Assembly: GCF_000226095.1 (NCBI RefSeq)
Contig: NC_016472.1
Span: forward strand, 620,001 to 684,000
DNA: 64,000 nt
Reading direction: 5' to 3'
From: Thermothelomyces thermophilus ATCC 42464
Lineage: Eukaryota > Ascomycota > Sordariomycetes > Sordariales > Chaetomiaceae
In this document: positions 48,301 to 58,384 of the stretch, piece by piece
Layout: each line of letters begins with the position of its first letter
Numbering within the stretch: position 1 is the stretch's first letter
The notes under the pieces: generated by a model
Told to the model about the DNA's origin: nothing
What the model saw: only the letters and a program-made list of their open reading frames with translations
Database searches by the model: none
Position numbers and translations under genes: made by a program

Positions 48301-51300
48301 GTGCAACACCACCTGCAAGAACGTCTCAACCCGCGTTGATGGAACCTGCGGGGTCAAACGAGGGTACACAAGGGTATAGAGCAGCGAGTAATGGATGATC
48401 TGCGCGAACATGCCCGTCCTCGTGAACTCGCTCAGCCCAGCAAACACCCCCGAGGTGATGGGCCGTAGCCTAGGCTCGTAGACGACGTCTTCCACCGACT
48501 TGCCGGTCTTTTTGGCGACGCACTTCCGCCAAGCCAGCTCGGCCTCCTCGCGCTGGTTCTTGGTGTAATGGGCGATGTAGGGGTCGACATCCTCAATGTA
48601 CTCCGGTTTAAGCTCGAAAGTGCCGACGTCCGTCAGGCCTTCGGGGGGTTTGAAGGTCGTCATCTCGTCCAGGACCTTGTGGAAGTCTTCCTGCTCCTGG
48701 AACTTGTCTGGAAGCTTCAGACAGATATCCGAGAACGACAGAGGCTTGAAGCAGAGGACATGCGTAATATCGCGGCGGATCGAGGCGATGTGCGGCGGGT
48801 CTTGAGTATCATCGGTGGGGATGAGCAGCGTCCTATCGCTCAGGAGGACGATGAGGAGGTGAATCATGTCCTCGACGACGTCCAGGTGCTGGATATCGTC
48901 CTGAGCCTTGGACTTTTGCTCAAAGAAGCCCTTAACCCACTTCTCCATGCCGAAGCGGTCCACGATAGAAGCAAGCACGCGGCTGGGGTCGCAGACCACG
49001 AGGGCTGTCTGCAGCAAGAAGATGTCGCGCTGATGCGAGACATCCCTCTGGCCGACCCCTCGGTAAGTGCCTGCTTGGTGGCGCAGACTTAGACCGTTCC
49101 TGACCCACATGCCGGCTTTCATCTGGGCGAGCCAGGCACACACGCGGAGCGGGAAGTCAAATGCGGCCATCAGGTAGTCCTCCGGGCCGTAGTCGTGCCG
49201 TGGCATCATCTTCTTGCCCATGGAGCGCGGCTTCATCATGAGCTCCTGCGTCGTGAAGCTAAGAAGCGCCCTGAGCTGCTCAACGGGCATGTTCTTGCCG
49301 CATTCAATCAGCCACGACAGGGTGTAATGGAGCGCGTGATGGAAGCTGATCGGCTCTTCTTCAACCACGAACTTGACAACTCGGAAAGTTCGGCTGGGGG
49401 CCTCGAACTCGAAGTTGTCGAGGGTCTTGAACCTGACTTCGTCCTTGATCTCGGATTGGCTGAACCTGGCACGCTCGGCTCCGATCGAGTTGATAATGAC
49501 CGTCTTGGCCGCGAGCCGGATCGCGCGCGACACGTAGAGGGAGTCTTGCTCCTTGACGTTGCGGAATGATTCGGCGAACTGCCGGCAGAGCCTGTTGATC
49601 TCGCGCGTAACGAGAGAAGCGCTTATCCAGCCGTCCGCTTCGTACTCGACGTGTTCGCCGACCGCGCGCACGTTGGGGCAGATGCCCTGGTGCAGCTTGA
49701 CGAGGTCCAGGAATTGCATCATGTACCTCTCCTCCGTCCTGAGACGGTCTTGGACGTGCGGAGAACCGAAGAGATACTTCAGGTCGAGGAAGAAGTGGTA
49801 CATTCTCCGGTTCGTAACCGAGCCGGTGTCGAAGGACAGTACCGCATTCGAGGCGACATCCCACGGGTGGCCCACCTGGCGAGATGTGAGAAATGTGTAC
49901 AGGATAGCCATCAAGCTGGTGAGGAAGTTGCCGCGCTCGACAATCTCGGCCGTGATGGAAGGCGTGGTCAGCATCTGAAGCGAGATGTTGATGATGGAAT
50001 GGTCAGGTTCGCGGTCGCCGATAAGGTAAAGCTGGGCCAGTGTGGTATACAGGCCGGCAAAACGGAGACCGAGGACGCGCTTGAACTCGGGTATTGTTAC
50101 CACGGTCGAGATGTAGAGCGACCGGAGATCATTGCGGACTTTCTTCCACATCCTGAGATCGAAGAGGATCATCCAGTCAAGGCGCACTCGCTCAAAGAGG
50201 TCCTCGGCGACCGGAATGTTCTCCTGCTCTACGTAGCCCTGAGGCGTAGCCAACCAGTAAGAGCCAGGCTTGGGCGGGGGCAAAGTGTGTGCCCCTGGCT
50301 GGCCGGGGGTCTTCGGGATCTCCAGATGGGCTTTTGCGTACACAGTAGGGGCGATGAGAGGTTCCGCCGTATCAGAGTCGGAAGGAGTGAGCTCGCGCTC
50401 GCGCGCGGTGCGGCGAGCAGCCGGAGGCGGCGGCGGCGGAGGCGGCGGATAGCCGGCAACCGTAGCCTCATCTTCCTCCAATGCCGTGTCCTGCCGCCAG
50501 TCCTGCATGGGCACATCGCCATCTTCCCGGGAGTCGAGCATCATTACGTCTTCCTCATCCTCACCATCATCCTCCATGTCGCTCCCAGGAGTGTGCCTCC
50601 CGTCTTCCTCGTCCTCCTCCTCGTCGTCCTCGCTGGCATCGTCTGCTGCAGCCTCCGCCCGGGCGGCCCTGCGTGCCTGCATTAGGATTCTAACCTGCTG
50701 AATGTAAAAATCTTCATGTGCCTCCCGATCTTCCTGGTCAAGCAACTCCTCGTCGTCGATCCCGCCCTTGCCGACGATGGCGTGTGTTGCAGGGCTCCCT
50801 CTGCGCCACGGCTTGAGCATCTCCTCGCACACAATCTGTCTGAGGATGTTGCTATCTTCGCCCACGGAGCAGCCAGAGATGTCTCTGAGCCATTCGATCA
50901 TGGTCCCGCACATTTCTTCCCGGAACGTGTCCCTCGCTGAGCGGATCGTCACGGTCACCCTGATCCTCTCGAGCGTGTTGGCAACCTCGATGAGCTTCTC
51001 GATGCTCTTGTCATACATCAAGATGCTCCTGCCGATGCCGTCTGTCTCGTAGGCCTTGGCCAAGCCGTTCGCCATCGTCGTGCTGCACGCGCGAGCCACC
51101 TGGTGTTGGACGTCTGTGATGGTGTGCTTCTCATCGTTCCACAGCAGCACGGCATATTCCCCGGGCGACTCGGTGTCACCGCCGCAGTACGTGGATGACA
51201 GCCTCGACATGCGCTCGTCTTGCTCGATGGACTCGACCGTCTTCGTCTGGCGAAGCTGCTCGGGGGAGCACGAGATGACATCGCAAAGGTAGTCGAAGAC

Positions 51301-51864
51301 GCGGCCGATGGTCATGCGAATGTTGGCAACCAGGTCTTCCGGCAGCGCAGGGGCTTCCTTGCCTTTCCCCTTTCCCTCGCCCTCCCACATCGAGTGTATG
51401 GTACAGAACATGGGCCGGTTCCAAGCTTCTGGGTCCCCGCAGTCGCAACACCCGCTGTTGCCGGGCGAGATGCTGATCCTGACCATGTGGCCGGTGTGAT
51501 CGGTGGCGTCGAAGCATCTGCTGCAGAGGCAACAGGTGTCGTCGGCACTGCATGTCCTGCACGCATATGAGGCCTCGCCCTGCTTGAAGATGTGACCGCA
51601 CGCCTTGCCACGGGCGGCTTCGGTATACTCGGCGCCCTCCACCGCACCCTGGGCTTCTCGCAGCTTGAGGGTCCCGTTTCTCAGAGGACCGCCGGCCGGG
51701 AAGAAGAGGTTCATGTATTCGGACTTGCCGCCAGCCATGCACCAGAAAAGTGCGGTCAGCAGCTCGCGGGCGGCTTCGTCAGTGTACCGATAGCGGTGGC
51801 GAGCGGGCAGCTCCAGCAGAAGCTGACAGAGCTGCTGCTCTTGTGTCGACATCGGCGTCTCCAT
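45351..51864 (-). CDS. ubr1: N-recognin E3 ubiquitin ligase Ubr1
   Basis: RING E3 of the Arg/N-degron pathway: binds N-terminal Arg/Lys/His and bulky residues and, with Rad6/Ubc2, ubiquitinates substrates for the proteasome. Minus strand, two exons 51864-45713 and 45618-45351; the 94-base intron begins GTAAGT and ends TTTTAG, restoring an Arg codon in HMLRCQKNIGLF. Length is 2139 aa (yeast 1950). The UBR box is near residues 87-160 with the full Cys/His set (KACGHIFKQGEASYACRTC, CCLCSRCFDATDHTGH, CCDCGDPEAWN). An acidic, low-complexity segment follows near 400-480. The RING starts at CILCQED (about 1356), continues GCGHIMHYHCFEAY and ends CPLCKALGN (about 1500). The C-terminal UBLC domain ends in the second exon. 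The first ATG is 51864; a second lies four codons on. It is the largest gene in the window. Confidence 0.97.
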
Positions 51865-52887
51865 TGTCGTAGACAAAGACAGGCCAGACGAGCTATGTTG
51901 CCGTCATGTGTGCAAACAGCACCGCTAGGCGCCGGGAATTTGTCGCGTGCTTGTTTGGGGTTGGGAGCTTGACGATCGGGTTATCGATGTCGAGTTTGTT
52001 GGTTGGGCGCATCGAAACTGATAGCGAAAGTGAATGGCGGAGGAGGGGGATTAGCATAGCGGCGCCTGGTTGGTGCTGCTGTGGGTAGGTCCCGTGGGGC
52101 TTGGCTTTGCGTACGGCAAGAGCGAGCGTCAGCAGCGTCAGCGAGCGGGTACCTACCTACCCTAAGGTGGCGTCTTCCATTGCAGACGCGGGCATTTCAA
52201 CATCTAAATTCATTCAATCGTCCTAAGCAGCCCGGGGCCCAAACCTAAGGAAACTTCGATGAACCATCTTTGTCGCACTGACAAGCTACTGTTGCAACCG
52301 GAAAAAAATATGATGAAGATTATGAACCAATTATGTAGAGGCCCAATAGTTTTGTTCACATTGCACAGCAGAAGAGATTCACAAGCAGCGGCCAACCGCA
52401 TCATTGCTTCGAAACACAGCGGTATAAGGAAGCTCGATGCAGCCGCCCAAACATCGAGCTTTGAGCCGGACCTTCAACTATTGGGTGTCTTAAGTGAGAG
52501 ACACTGAAGGCAGCGGCCAGATGGGGGTAGTAGATGGGCAGGTAGCCGTCCCGTTTTACGCCGAATCTTGAGCACATAACCCAACCATTAGGTCATATCT
52601 GAAGACGACTGTGCAGGCAAAGCGGGAAGTACTTTCAAATGTTCTTCCTTCACTCGAGGAGATACCACGACCTCGGAGGACCTCCCGAGGCCCAAAGCGT
52701 CGGCCCACCAATCGCTCGTATCGCACCAAGCTAGAACCTCTTGTCTTGCAAGGAAAGTTTCTATTTTTCTACAGCCCTCCCACAAACCAAATGTACACGG
52801 CCAAAGTCCTCTTAACAACTCCTAGCCGACGGTGCAAGATTCTCATGGTTTTCAGGGTTCGGTTCCCGGCTCGGCTCCCGGATCGGC
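51865..52887. other. Spacer: ubr1 promoter and qcr9 3' region
   Basis: About 1 kb. A TACC repeat (about 52151-52161) and an AT-richer stretch near 52190-52400 are visible. No gene is supported. Confidence 0.55.
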
Positions 52888-53330
52888 TTACTCGTCATCC
52901 CCACCCTCGATGTACTTGTGCCGGATGTCCTTCCATTGCCGCTGTACCATGTTGTCAGCATATGGGCCGGAGAAAGGGCGGAGGAGAAAAAAATTCGTAC
53001 CCCACGGTTGTGGTTGTCCCAGATCTTGTTCATCAGGCCGTCGTAGCCACTGCAACAAACGGTTAGTACTTGACAACCTTCCTGAGTCGGCTCCCGTTCT
53101 AAGTGGCCACGTACAGCTGAAAGGCGAAGGCACCGGCGAAGACGACGCCGAGCATGGTGAAGTTCCTCCGGAAGAGAGCGCTGACGACGAGTGTTAGCTT
53201 CGATCGCGGTGGGCTGCGGCGGTTTATCGGAGGGAGACTTGCTTGTAGATCGCGCTGGCCTGCGAACGCGCCGTCAGTTGTCAATTCGTCGTCGCTTGCG
53301 AAAGCCGTGTTATAGGTTTGCACTCACCAT
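52888..53330 (-). CDS. qcr9: Cytochrome bc1 complex subunit 9 (Qcr9/UQCR10)
   Basis: Small single-span subunit of respiratory complex III in the inner mitochondrial membrane. Minus strand, five exons: 53330-53328, 53259-53243, 53180-53115, 53049-53001 and 52941-52888, giving 62 aa. The first exon is only the ATG, followed at once by GTGAGT. The second exon is 17 bases (ASAIY plus AA) and ends at a GC donor (AA|GCAAGT), the rare GC-AG class; joining across it gives ASAIYNALFRRN, the conserved fungal Qcr9 start. Then comes the membrane helix MLGVVFAGAFAFQLGYD and the matrix or intermembrane tail NKIWDNHNRGRQWKDIRHKY. All four joins keep phase, and length matches the family (about 60-70 aa). Divergent from pym, 463 bases away. 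Confidence 0.9.
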
Positions 53331-53793
53331 TTTGACGGTGCTTAGGATCCCAATTGACCTGGGGTTGGGAGCTGGGACTAGGGGTCGTGTGCGAAATGGT
53401 GAGCTGTTCCTGAGTGTTTGCGCTACGGGAGAGCAAAAACGGACCATTGAATGAAGCCGGAAAGACCGCACGGAAGTATCCGGGGGCTTTCTGATTGGCC
53501 CGAGCTCACCGAAGAGCCCAAAAGCTTGGCATGGTGTGTGATTCTCGGCAGCCCCGCCAACTCCGACTTCTGGAGTCGAAACGAAAACGTGCGTGTGAAA
53601 TTGGGAGCTTACCAGGAAAGGATCACGACAACTCGCTCGACCCGCTCTGCTAAAGTCTAGCAGTACTGGTGGTTTACAGATCTCGCAAATAAAGGACGGG
53701 TCATATTTCAGCTTACCTGCAACACACGCACACGGCTCTTCTTGCTTTGCGCGCCCAATTGCGCTCTCTAGCACATCCCGACCCCGCATCGTC
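53331..53793. promoter_or_regulatory. Divergent promoter region qcr9 / pym
   Basis: Head-to-head spacer of 463 bases. It has an inverted CCAAT-like ATTGG near 53489-53495. No further gene is recognised. Confidence 0.4.
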
Positions 53794-54396
53794 ATGTCTA
53801 CACGACCGACGGCGTCGGGCATCGTGACCGACGAGGTGAGCGGCGAGCGGATCATTCCCGCATCCAAAAGAGCCGACGGTAGCACCAGGAAAGCCATCAA
53901 GATCCGCCCGGGCTACAGGCCGCCCGAAGATGTCGAAGTCTACAGGAACCAGGCCGCCGAGACCTACCGCAACCGAGGCAAGGGGCCCGTTCCCGGCGCA
54001 GAGGGCCTGAAAGACGACAAGCCGGCAGCGCAGTCGTCTTCTGCCGCAGCAAGCAAGAATGCCAAGCGGCGCGAGGCCCGGAAGAGGGCCAAGGCCGCTG
54101 AAGAAGTCCAAGGGCATTCAAGCCCTGCAACAGAGCCCAAGAAGGAGGAAGTCGATCCGGAGGCTGAGAAGGAGAAGAAAGTGCGGAATCTGAAAAAGAA
54201 GCTCAGACAGGCAAAAGAACTCAAGGAGAAGAAGGAGACGGGTCAGTCGCTGCTGCCGGAGCAGATCGCCAAGGTGATCAAGATCAATGAGCTTATCCGG
54301 GAACTTGACGCGCTTGGTTTCGATGCCGATGGCGAACCCAAGAAAAAGGCGGAAGATACCGCGGCGGACACCGAGGCGAAGGAGGCCGCCGACTGA
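53794..54396 (+). CDS. pym1: Partner of Y14 and Mago (PYM/WIBG)
   Basis: Ribosome-associated factor that removes exon-junction complexes by binding the Mago-Y14 dimer. Single exon, 200 aa. The N-terminal Mago-binding motif is clear (GIVTDEVSGERIIPASKR, then KAIKIRPGYRPPEDVEVYRN). A basic/charged coiled region with Lys-Arg runs follows (about residues 85-150), and the C-terminal helix includes LLPEQIAKVIKINELIREL, a conserved PYM end. The presence of an EJC recycling factor agrees with the intron-rich genes around it. Length is usual for the family. Confidence 0.92.
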   Translation: MSTRPTASGIVTDEVSGERIIPASKRADGSTRKAIKIRPGYRPPEDVEVYRNQAAETYRNRGKGPVPGAEGLKDDKPAAQSSSAAASKNAKRREARKRAKAAEEVQGHSSPATEPKKEEVDPEAEKEKKVRNLKKKLRQAKELKEKKETGQSLLPEQIAKVIKINELIRELDALGFDADGEPKKKAEDTAADTEAKEAAD

Positions 54397-55156
54397 GGGA
54401 ATGAATCTCAACGAGGAACAACATTGTTTTGGCTCCTGTTCCCGGATATTCGTCCATGGTCACCTCTCAATCGCGCCTTGAGAGTCACGGCCGTTACCTG
54501 CTAGCCCTGCCTAGACCTGGTACCTTGGCCCATCCTATTGAAAGAGCAGGGCCCAGGTCGTCGGACTCGCAAAGGCGAAGAGAAGCGCCGAGATGATCAG
54601 GTTCTCCCGGCGCAAGTTGCGGTAGACGGCAAGTTGGGGAGGCCGGGGGGGGGGGGGGGGGCTCTGCACGCCTTTTGACCGGAGGGGCCGAGCATGGCTC
54701 CCATCGCATCAGGCATACGGGATCAACACAGGCTTTGGTCAGCGGACTGGGACATCCGAGGAGAGAAGCCGCAGTTCGTGCGCGAAATGGCAGGGGAGCA
54801 GGAGGGGCAGTATACTAATGGAGCTTCTGCTCTTGCGCATATGACGCGACGTTTTGACTTCGCTGTACACATATATATACACATTGATGTCCGCGATCAG
54901 TCGAACAACCCTATGGTGCCGTCAGGCCCGTGCTTCTTCACAGCATCGCCTTGTGGTTTTCGTTAGGGCCGTGTGGCATGGGACGGCTGCCCAGCCGCAA
55001 GAACCACCCAACCCGTTAGAGAGACCCGAGTATTCCGCGATACTTGGGCCGGGGAGGGATTGGGGAAGGGGGGGGGGTATCAACATTCTAGGTACATATA
55101 TCCAGAAAAGATAGTACAGCGTAGTTTTACATTAGTATACAAGAACTCTTTCGGCC
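54397..55156. other. Tail-to-tail spacer pym / bcs1
   Basis: About 760 bases of 3' regions, with a poly-G tract (about 54645-54661), a shorter one near 55070-55078 and TATA-rich DNA near 54870-54880. No gene is supported. Confidence 0.55.
54645..54661. repeat. Poly-G tract
   Basis: About 17 consecutive G in the spacer between pym and bcs1. Confidence 0.85.
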
Positions 55157-56744
55157 TCATGCCGGGGCCTTGATCGACCCTTCGGAGGCCGAATGGTCAG
55201 GCTCAAACGTCCGTGGAATGAGGCCCTCGGCCATGTTGATGGCGCCTTCCATGTCGCCCTTGTTGAACTGGAAGAGGCCCTGGATGGCGGCGGTAGAGGT
55301 GTGCCTCTTGGGCACGTCTGGGTTCTGGCTGTCGCCGCCAAACAAGCCCAGCTCGTCCAACCTCTTGAGGAAACGCTCCCGGCCCGAGTGGTCCTTGTCG
55401 ATGTCGCCGTAGTAGCGATCCCACATCTGGGCCGCCTGGTACCGGGTGGCCTCGCCGATGCGCACCATAACGTCGACGCGGCCCGGGCGGATCAGGGCGG
55501 GATCCAGCCTGTCGATGTGGTTGGTCGTGAGGAAAGCGATCCGGTCCTCGCCGGCGGCCAGGCCATCCAGGGCGTTGAGCAAGCCCGAGGCCGTCACAGT
55601 GCGCCCGCTGTACCCGTCGGGGTCGCGCTGCCGGCGGTTCACCATGGCCGCGTCCACATCCTCCAGAACCAAGATGCTCTTCTCGGGCAGCTGCGTCAGC
55701 AGCTGGGCCAGCAGGTCGTCCGTCATGCCGATCTCGCTCAGGTTGATCATGGCGACGCTGTAGTCCAGCTCGCCGGCCAGGGCTTGGATGAAGGACGTCT
55801 TGCCCGTGCCGGGCGGGCCGTAGAGCAGGTAGCCCCTCCGGTACGGGCACCCCGCGGTCCGTGTACCACTGCTGCGCCCCGAGGAACTCCTTGACGTCGT
55901 CGACCAGCCGCTCCTTGACGCCCTCGTCCAGGATGACGCTACCCAGCGGCCGCTTGAGCCTGGGCTTGCCGAGCACGGCCCACTCCATCTTGCGGGCCGT
56001 GTAGACGACCGTCTTGCCCTGCTGGAAGCTCTGGGCCAGGGCGTGCGCCTGCGTGAACACGTCGGCCAGCACGTGCCGGTGCCTCCACAGCAGCGTCAGC
56101 GTCAGCGTCTCGTGCGGCTCGCCCGTCGCCGTCGTCGCCGTCCCGGCCTTCTCCCGGTTCACCGCGATGTAGACGCCCGGGGCGTGGCGCACAATGTGCC
56201 GGCCGAAGCCCGGCTGCACGCGGAAGTCGGCGTGGATCTTGCCGCCGCCGCCGCCGCCGCCGCCGGACTCGTCGGGCACCCCGCGCGGGCTAAGCGACCT
56301 GGTGCTCGTCGTGACCGAGAGGTTGCGCAGGCGGGTCAGGCGTTGCGCCAGGAAGCCGCTGTTGTCGCGCGGCTGGGCGAGCCAGGCCAGGACCCAGTTA
56401 TAGGAAGGATCACGCTTGCTAATCTCGATGTTGACGAGGAGCTGGCGGCGGAGGAGGGCGGCGCCCGAGATGAGAGCCCGCCGGCCAAACGCGGCGGCCG
56501 CGCCCAGGCCGGCTAGGCCGATGCCTCCGGCGAAGACGGGGTTGTTGAAGAGGGCATCGAGACCGAGAACGGAGGGAACTGGCGGGGTATTGGGCGCTGA
56601 TGGTGATGTGGGTGTTGTTGTTGTCGTTGTTGTTGCTGCTGCTGTTTGTGCGGTTGTGGGTAGTGGTGTTGCCGATGCCGGGTTTAGTACCGATAGAAGC
56701 GGATATTGAGGCTGGGAAGCGGGTAATTGTGTGTTCTGCGACAT
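55157..56744 (-). CDS. bcs1: Mitochondrial AAA chaperone Bcs1-like, one-base frame break
   Basis: AAA ATPase that moves the folded Rieske protein across the inner mitochondrial membrane in complex III assembly. Single-exon layout from ATG 56744. The N-terminus is Thr/Pro/Ala-rich, then one hydrophobic segment (FAGGIGLAGLGAAAAFG) and the Bcs1 N domain (HADFRVQPGFGRHIV, MEWAVLGKPRLKRPLGSVIL). After QQWYTDRGVP the frame shifts by one base near 55844; the next frame continues exactly with YRRGYLLYGPPGTGKTSF (Walker A), ILVLEDVDAA (Walker B), LLNALDGLAAGE and HIDRLDPALIRPGRVDV (arginine fingers). An extra G after the Pro codon explains it; no intron of usual size fits. It may be a sequencing error or a true lesion. 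Apart from this, about 528 codons are intact, including a Gly run from a CCG repeat (about 56240-56265). Confidence 0.85.
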
Positions 56745-57239
56745 TGTCGTCGTTCCAAAATGGCGTTGCGCTGTTGTCAAAGTGAATGGCAGGCCTGCCG
56801 CCAATGTTGGATGGTCGAATTGTGCCTTATCTCGCAACAGGTTCGGCTCTGGCAACAGTGGAATTGGCACCCTCGCCTTCGCTGTCTACTGCGAAGTGTA
56901 TGCACTGTAGGCCTGAAATTTTTAGTGGGGCAGGAGACCGGACCTTGCCGGTGACTCGGGCAATGAAACACCGACCGACCAAATCGCGTCCACCTAACTT
57001 TGAAAGGCCAGCTTTCACACCTCCCAACATAGGCCAAATTGGTGCTGCTGCATTTACATGCCGACTTCCACGATGGGTACTTGGGGAGACAGCTGGTTGG
57101 AAAAACAAGATTGTTTTACGAGTAGTATACAGATATACATGGACCGGCTCGTCCGGTCGACAGATCCATATCCACCAGGCGTCGCTCAATTGCCTCGCCC
57201 CAGCACCAAAAACCCTCAAACAGTACAATGAACATATAC
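56745..57239. other. Spacer: bcs1 promoter and uS11m 3' region
   Basis: About 495 bases. No gene, RNA or repeat is recognised. Confidence 0.55.
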
Positions 57240-57932
57240 TTAGCCCAACCTTCTCGGCTTCTTGCTCCTCGTACCACCAAACTTAAGTCTCGTCGCGTCC
57301 GACACGCGCACGATCTTGGGCCGCAGCAGCCTACCCTCGTTCCCCATCAACACTTTGACAACCGCTTCTCTCCCAGGGCCGAATCCGCGCAGGACCACCT
57401 CCAGCTTGTGGATCGACTTCACCAACCCCTTCTGGTGCATCTTGTCTATCACATAGGCGCCGAGCTGGTATGCTGAATCGTAGTGCTTACGCCCGGACTT
57501 TCTGAATCCCAGGTTGCCGCACGAGAGCGAGATGATGGCGTCCCGGTTCGGCTTGGTAACCGTGACGTGTGTGTTGTGCTTGTGACTGTAGATGTGGAAG
57601 TGGTACGGCTCCGGGTTGTTCTCCTCTTCCGAGGCGTCCAGCGTGTCGGTGAGTGACTCCGGCCCTGGCTCCCCCGGCCGTAGGGTACCCCTCATCACTT
57701 GCTGCACGAGCCGATTCATCGCCGCGGCTCCGCCTTGCTGCTGTGTTTGCTGCTGTGTCGGCTGTTGGGGAGGTGTCGGGGAGACGTTCCTAGCAGCGTG
57801 CGACTGGGAGAAGAGTCTGGTCCATTGCGGGACCGTCGTGTTTGTCGTCGTCGTTGCTGCCGGGCAAATGATTCTGCAGAGTGGTCGGACCAGATCCGGC
57901 GCCAAAAGGCGGCCTACTGTGAACCGATTCAT
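57240..57932 (-). CDS. mrps18: Mitochondrial ribosomal protein uS11m (S11)
   Basis: Small-subunit protein of the mitochondrial ribosome platform, beside the mRNA exit. Single exon, 230 aa. The N-terminal half is basic and Ser/Thr-rich, a likely matrix presequence (MNRFTVGRLLAPDLVRPL), followed by a Gln/Pro-rich linker (PTQQQTQQQ). The S11 fold starts near residue 110: HIYSHKHNTHVTVTKPNRD, SCGNLGFRKSGRKHYDSAYQ, then LEVVLRGFGPGREAV and IVRVSDATRLKFGGTRSKKPRR, the strongly conserved uS11 C-terminus. The ATG at 57932 starts the presequence; the frame is open upstream, but without a good ATG. Divergent from tim44. Confidence 0.93.
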   Translation of the reverse strand: MNRFTVGRLLAPDLVRPLCRIICPAATTTTNTTVPQWTRLFSQSHAARNVSPTPPQQPTQQQTQQQGGAAAMNRLVQQVMRGTLRPGEPGPESLTDTLDASEEENNPEPYHFHIYSHKHNTHVTVTKPNRDAIISLSCGNLGFRKSGRKHYDSAYQLGAYVIDKMHQKGLVKSIHKLEVVLRGFGPGREAVVKVLMGNEGRLLRPKIVRVSDATRLKFGGTRSKKPRRLG

Positions 57933-58384
57933 CTCCACACCAAGGCAATGGTCAATTGAGCGACCGCACCTGTGTCGGGGGATGATAATTGTTGCCGTCA
58001 GACGGGATGTCGGTTCAGGTGCGCGCTTCAAACACGCCAGAGACGAGATCAGCCGCTGCTGCACGGAGGTCGCTGGAAATTTTGGCGGGCTTGGTCGGAA
58101 CCTGCCGCTATACCGGGGGAGCCACAACCTAACGTTAGTGTACCTGAAGAACCAGGACCCACCATTAAGCGTAACCAATTACTCCGTATGCCGGGAAATT
58201 CCCGGGCTCTTGGCAAAGATTCTGACGGGCAAAAGAATTCTGGGGACCGGGCTCCGCCATCGCGCGGGCAAAAAACCTTATCAACCACAGCTCTTGCGCC
58301 GCCGGCCCTCCCAATCATCCACTTCCCCCCATCTTCTGCCACGCCTGCCGCTTCCGTCGAGGGCGATCCGGCTTGTACAGAATC
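57933..58384. promoter_or_regulatory. Divergent promoter region uS11m / tim44
   Basis: Head-to-head spacer of 452 bases between two mitochondrial genes, with a TACTCCGTA motif copy (58180-58188). Shared control is an inference. Confidence 0.4.
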
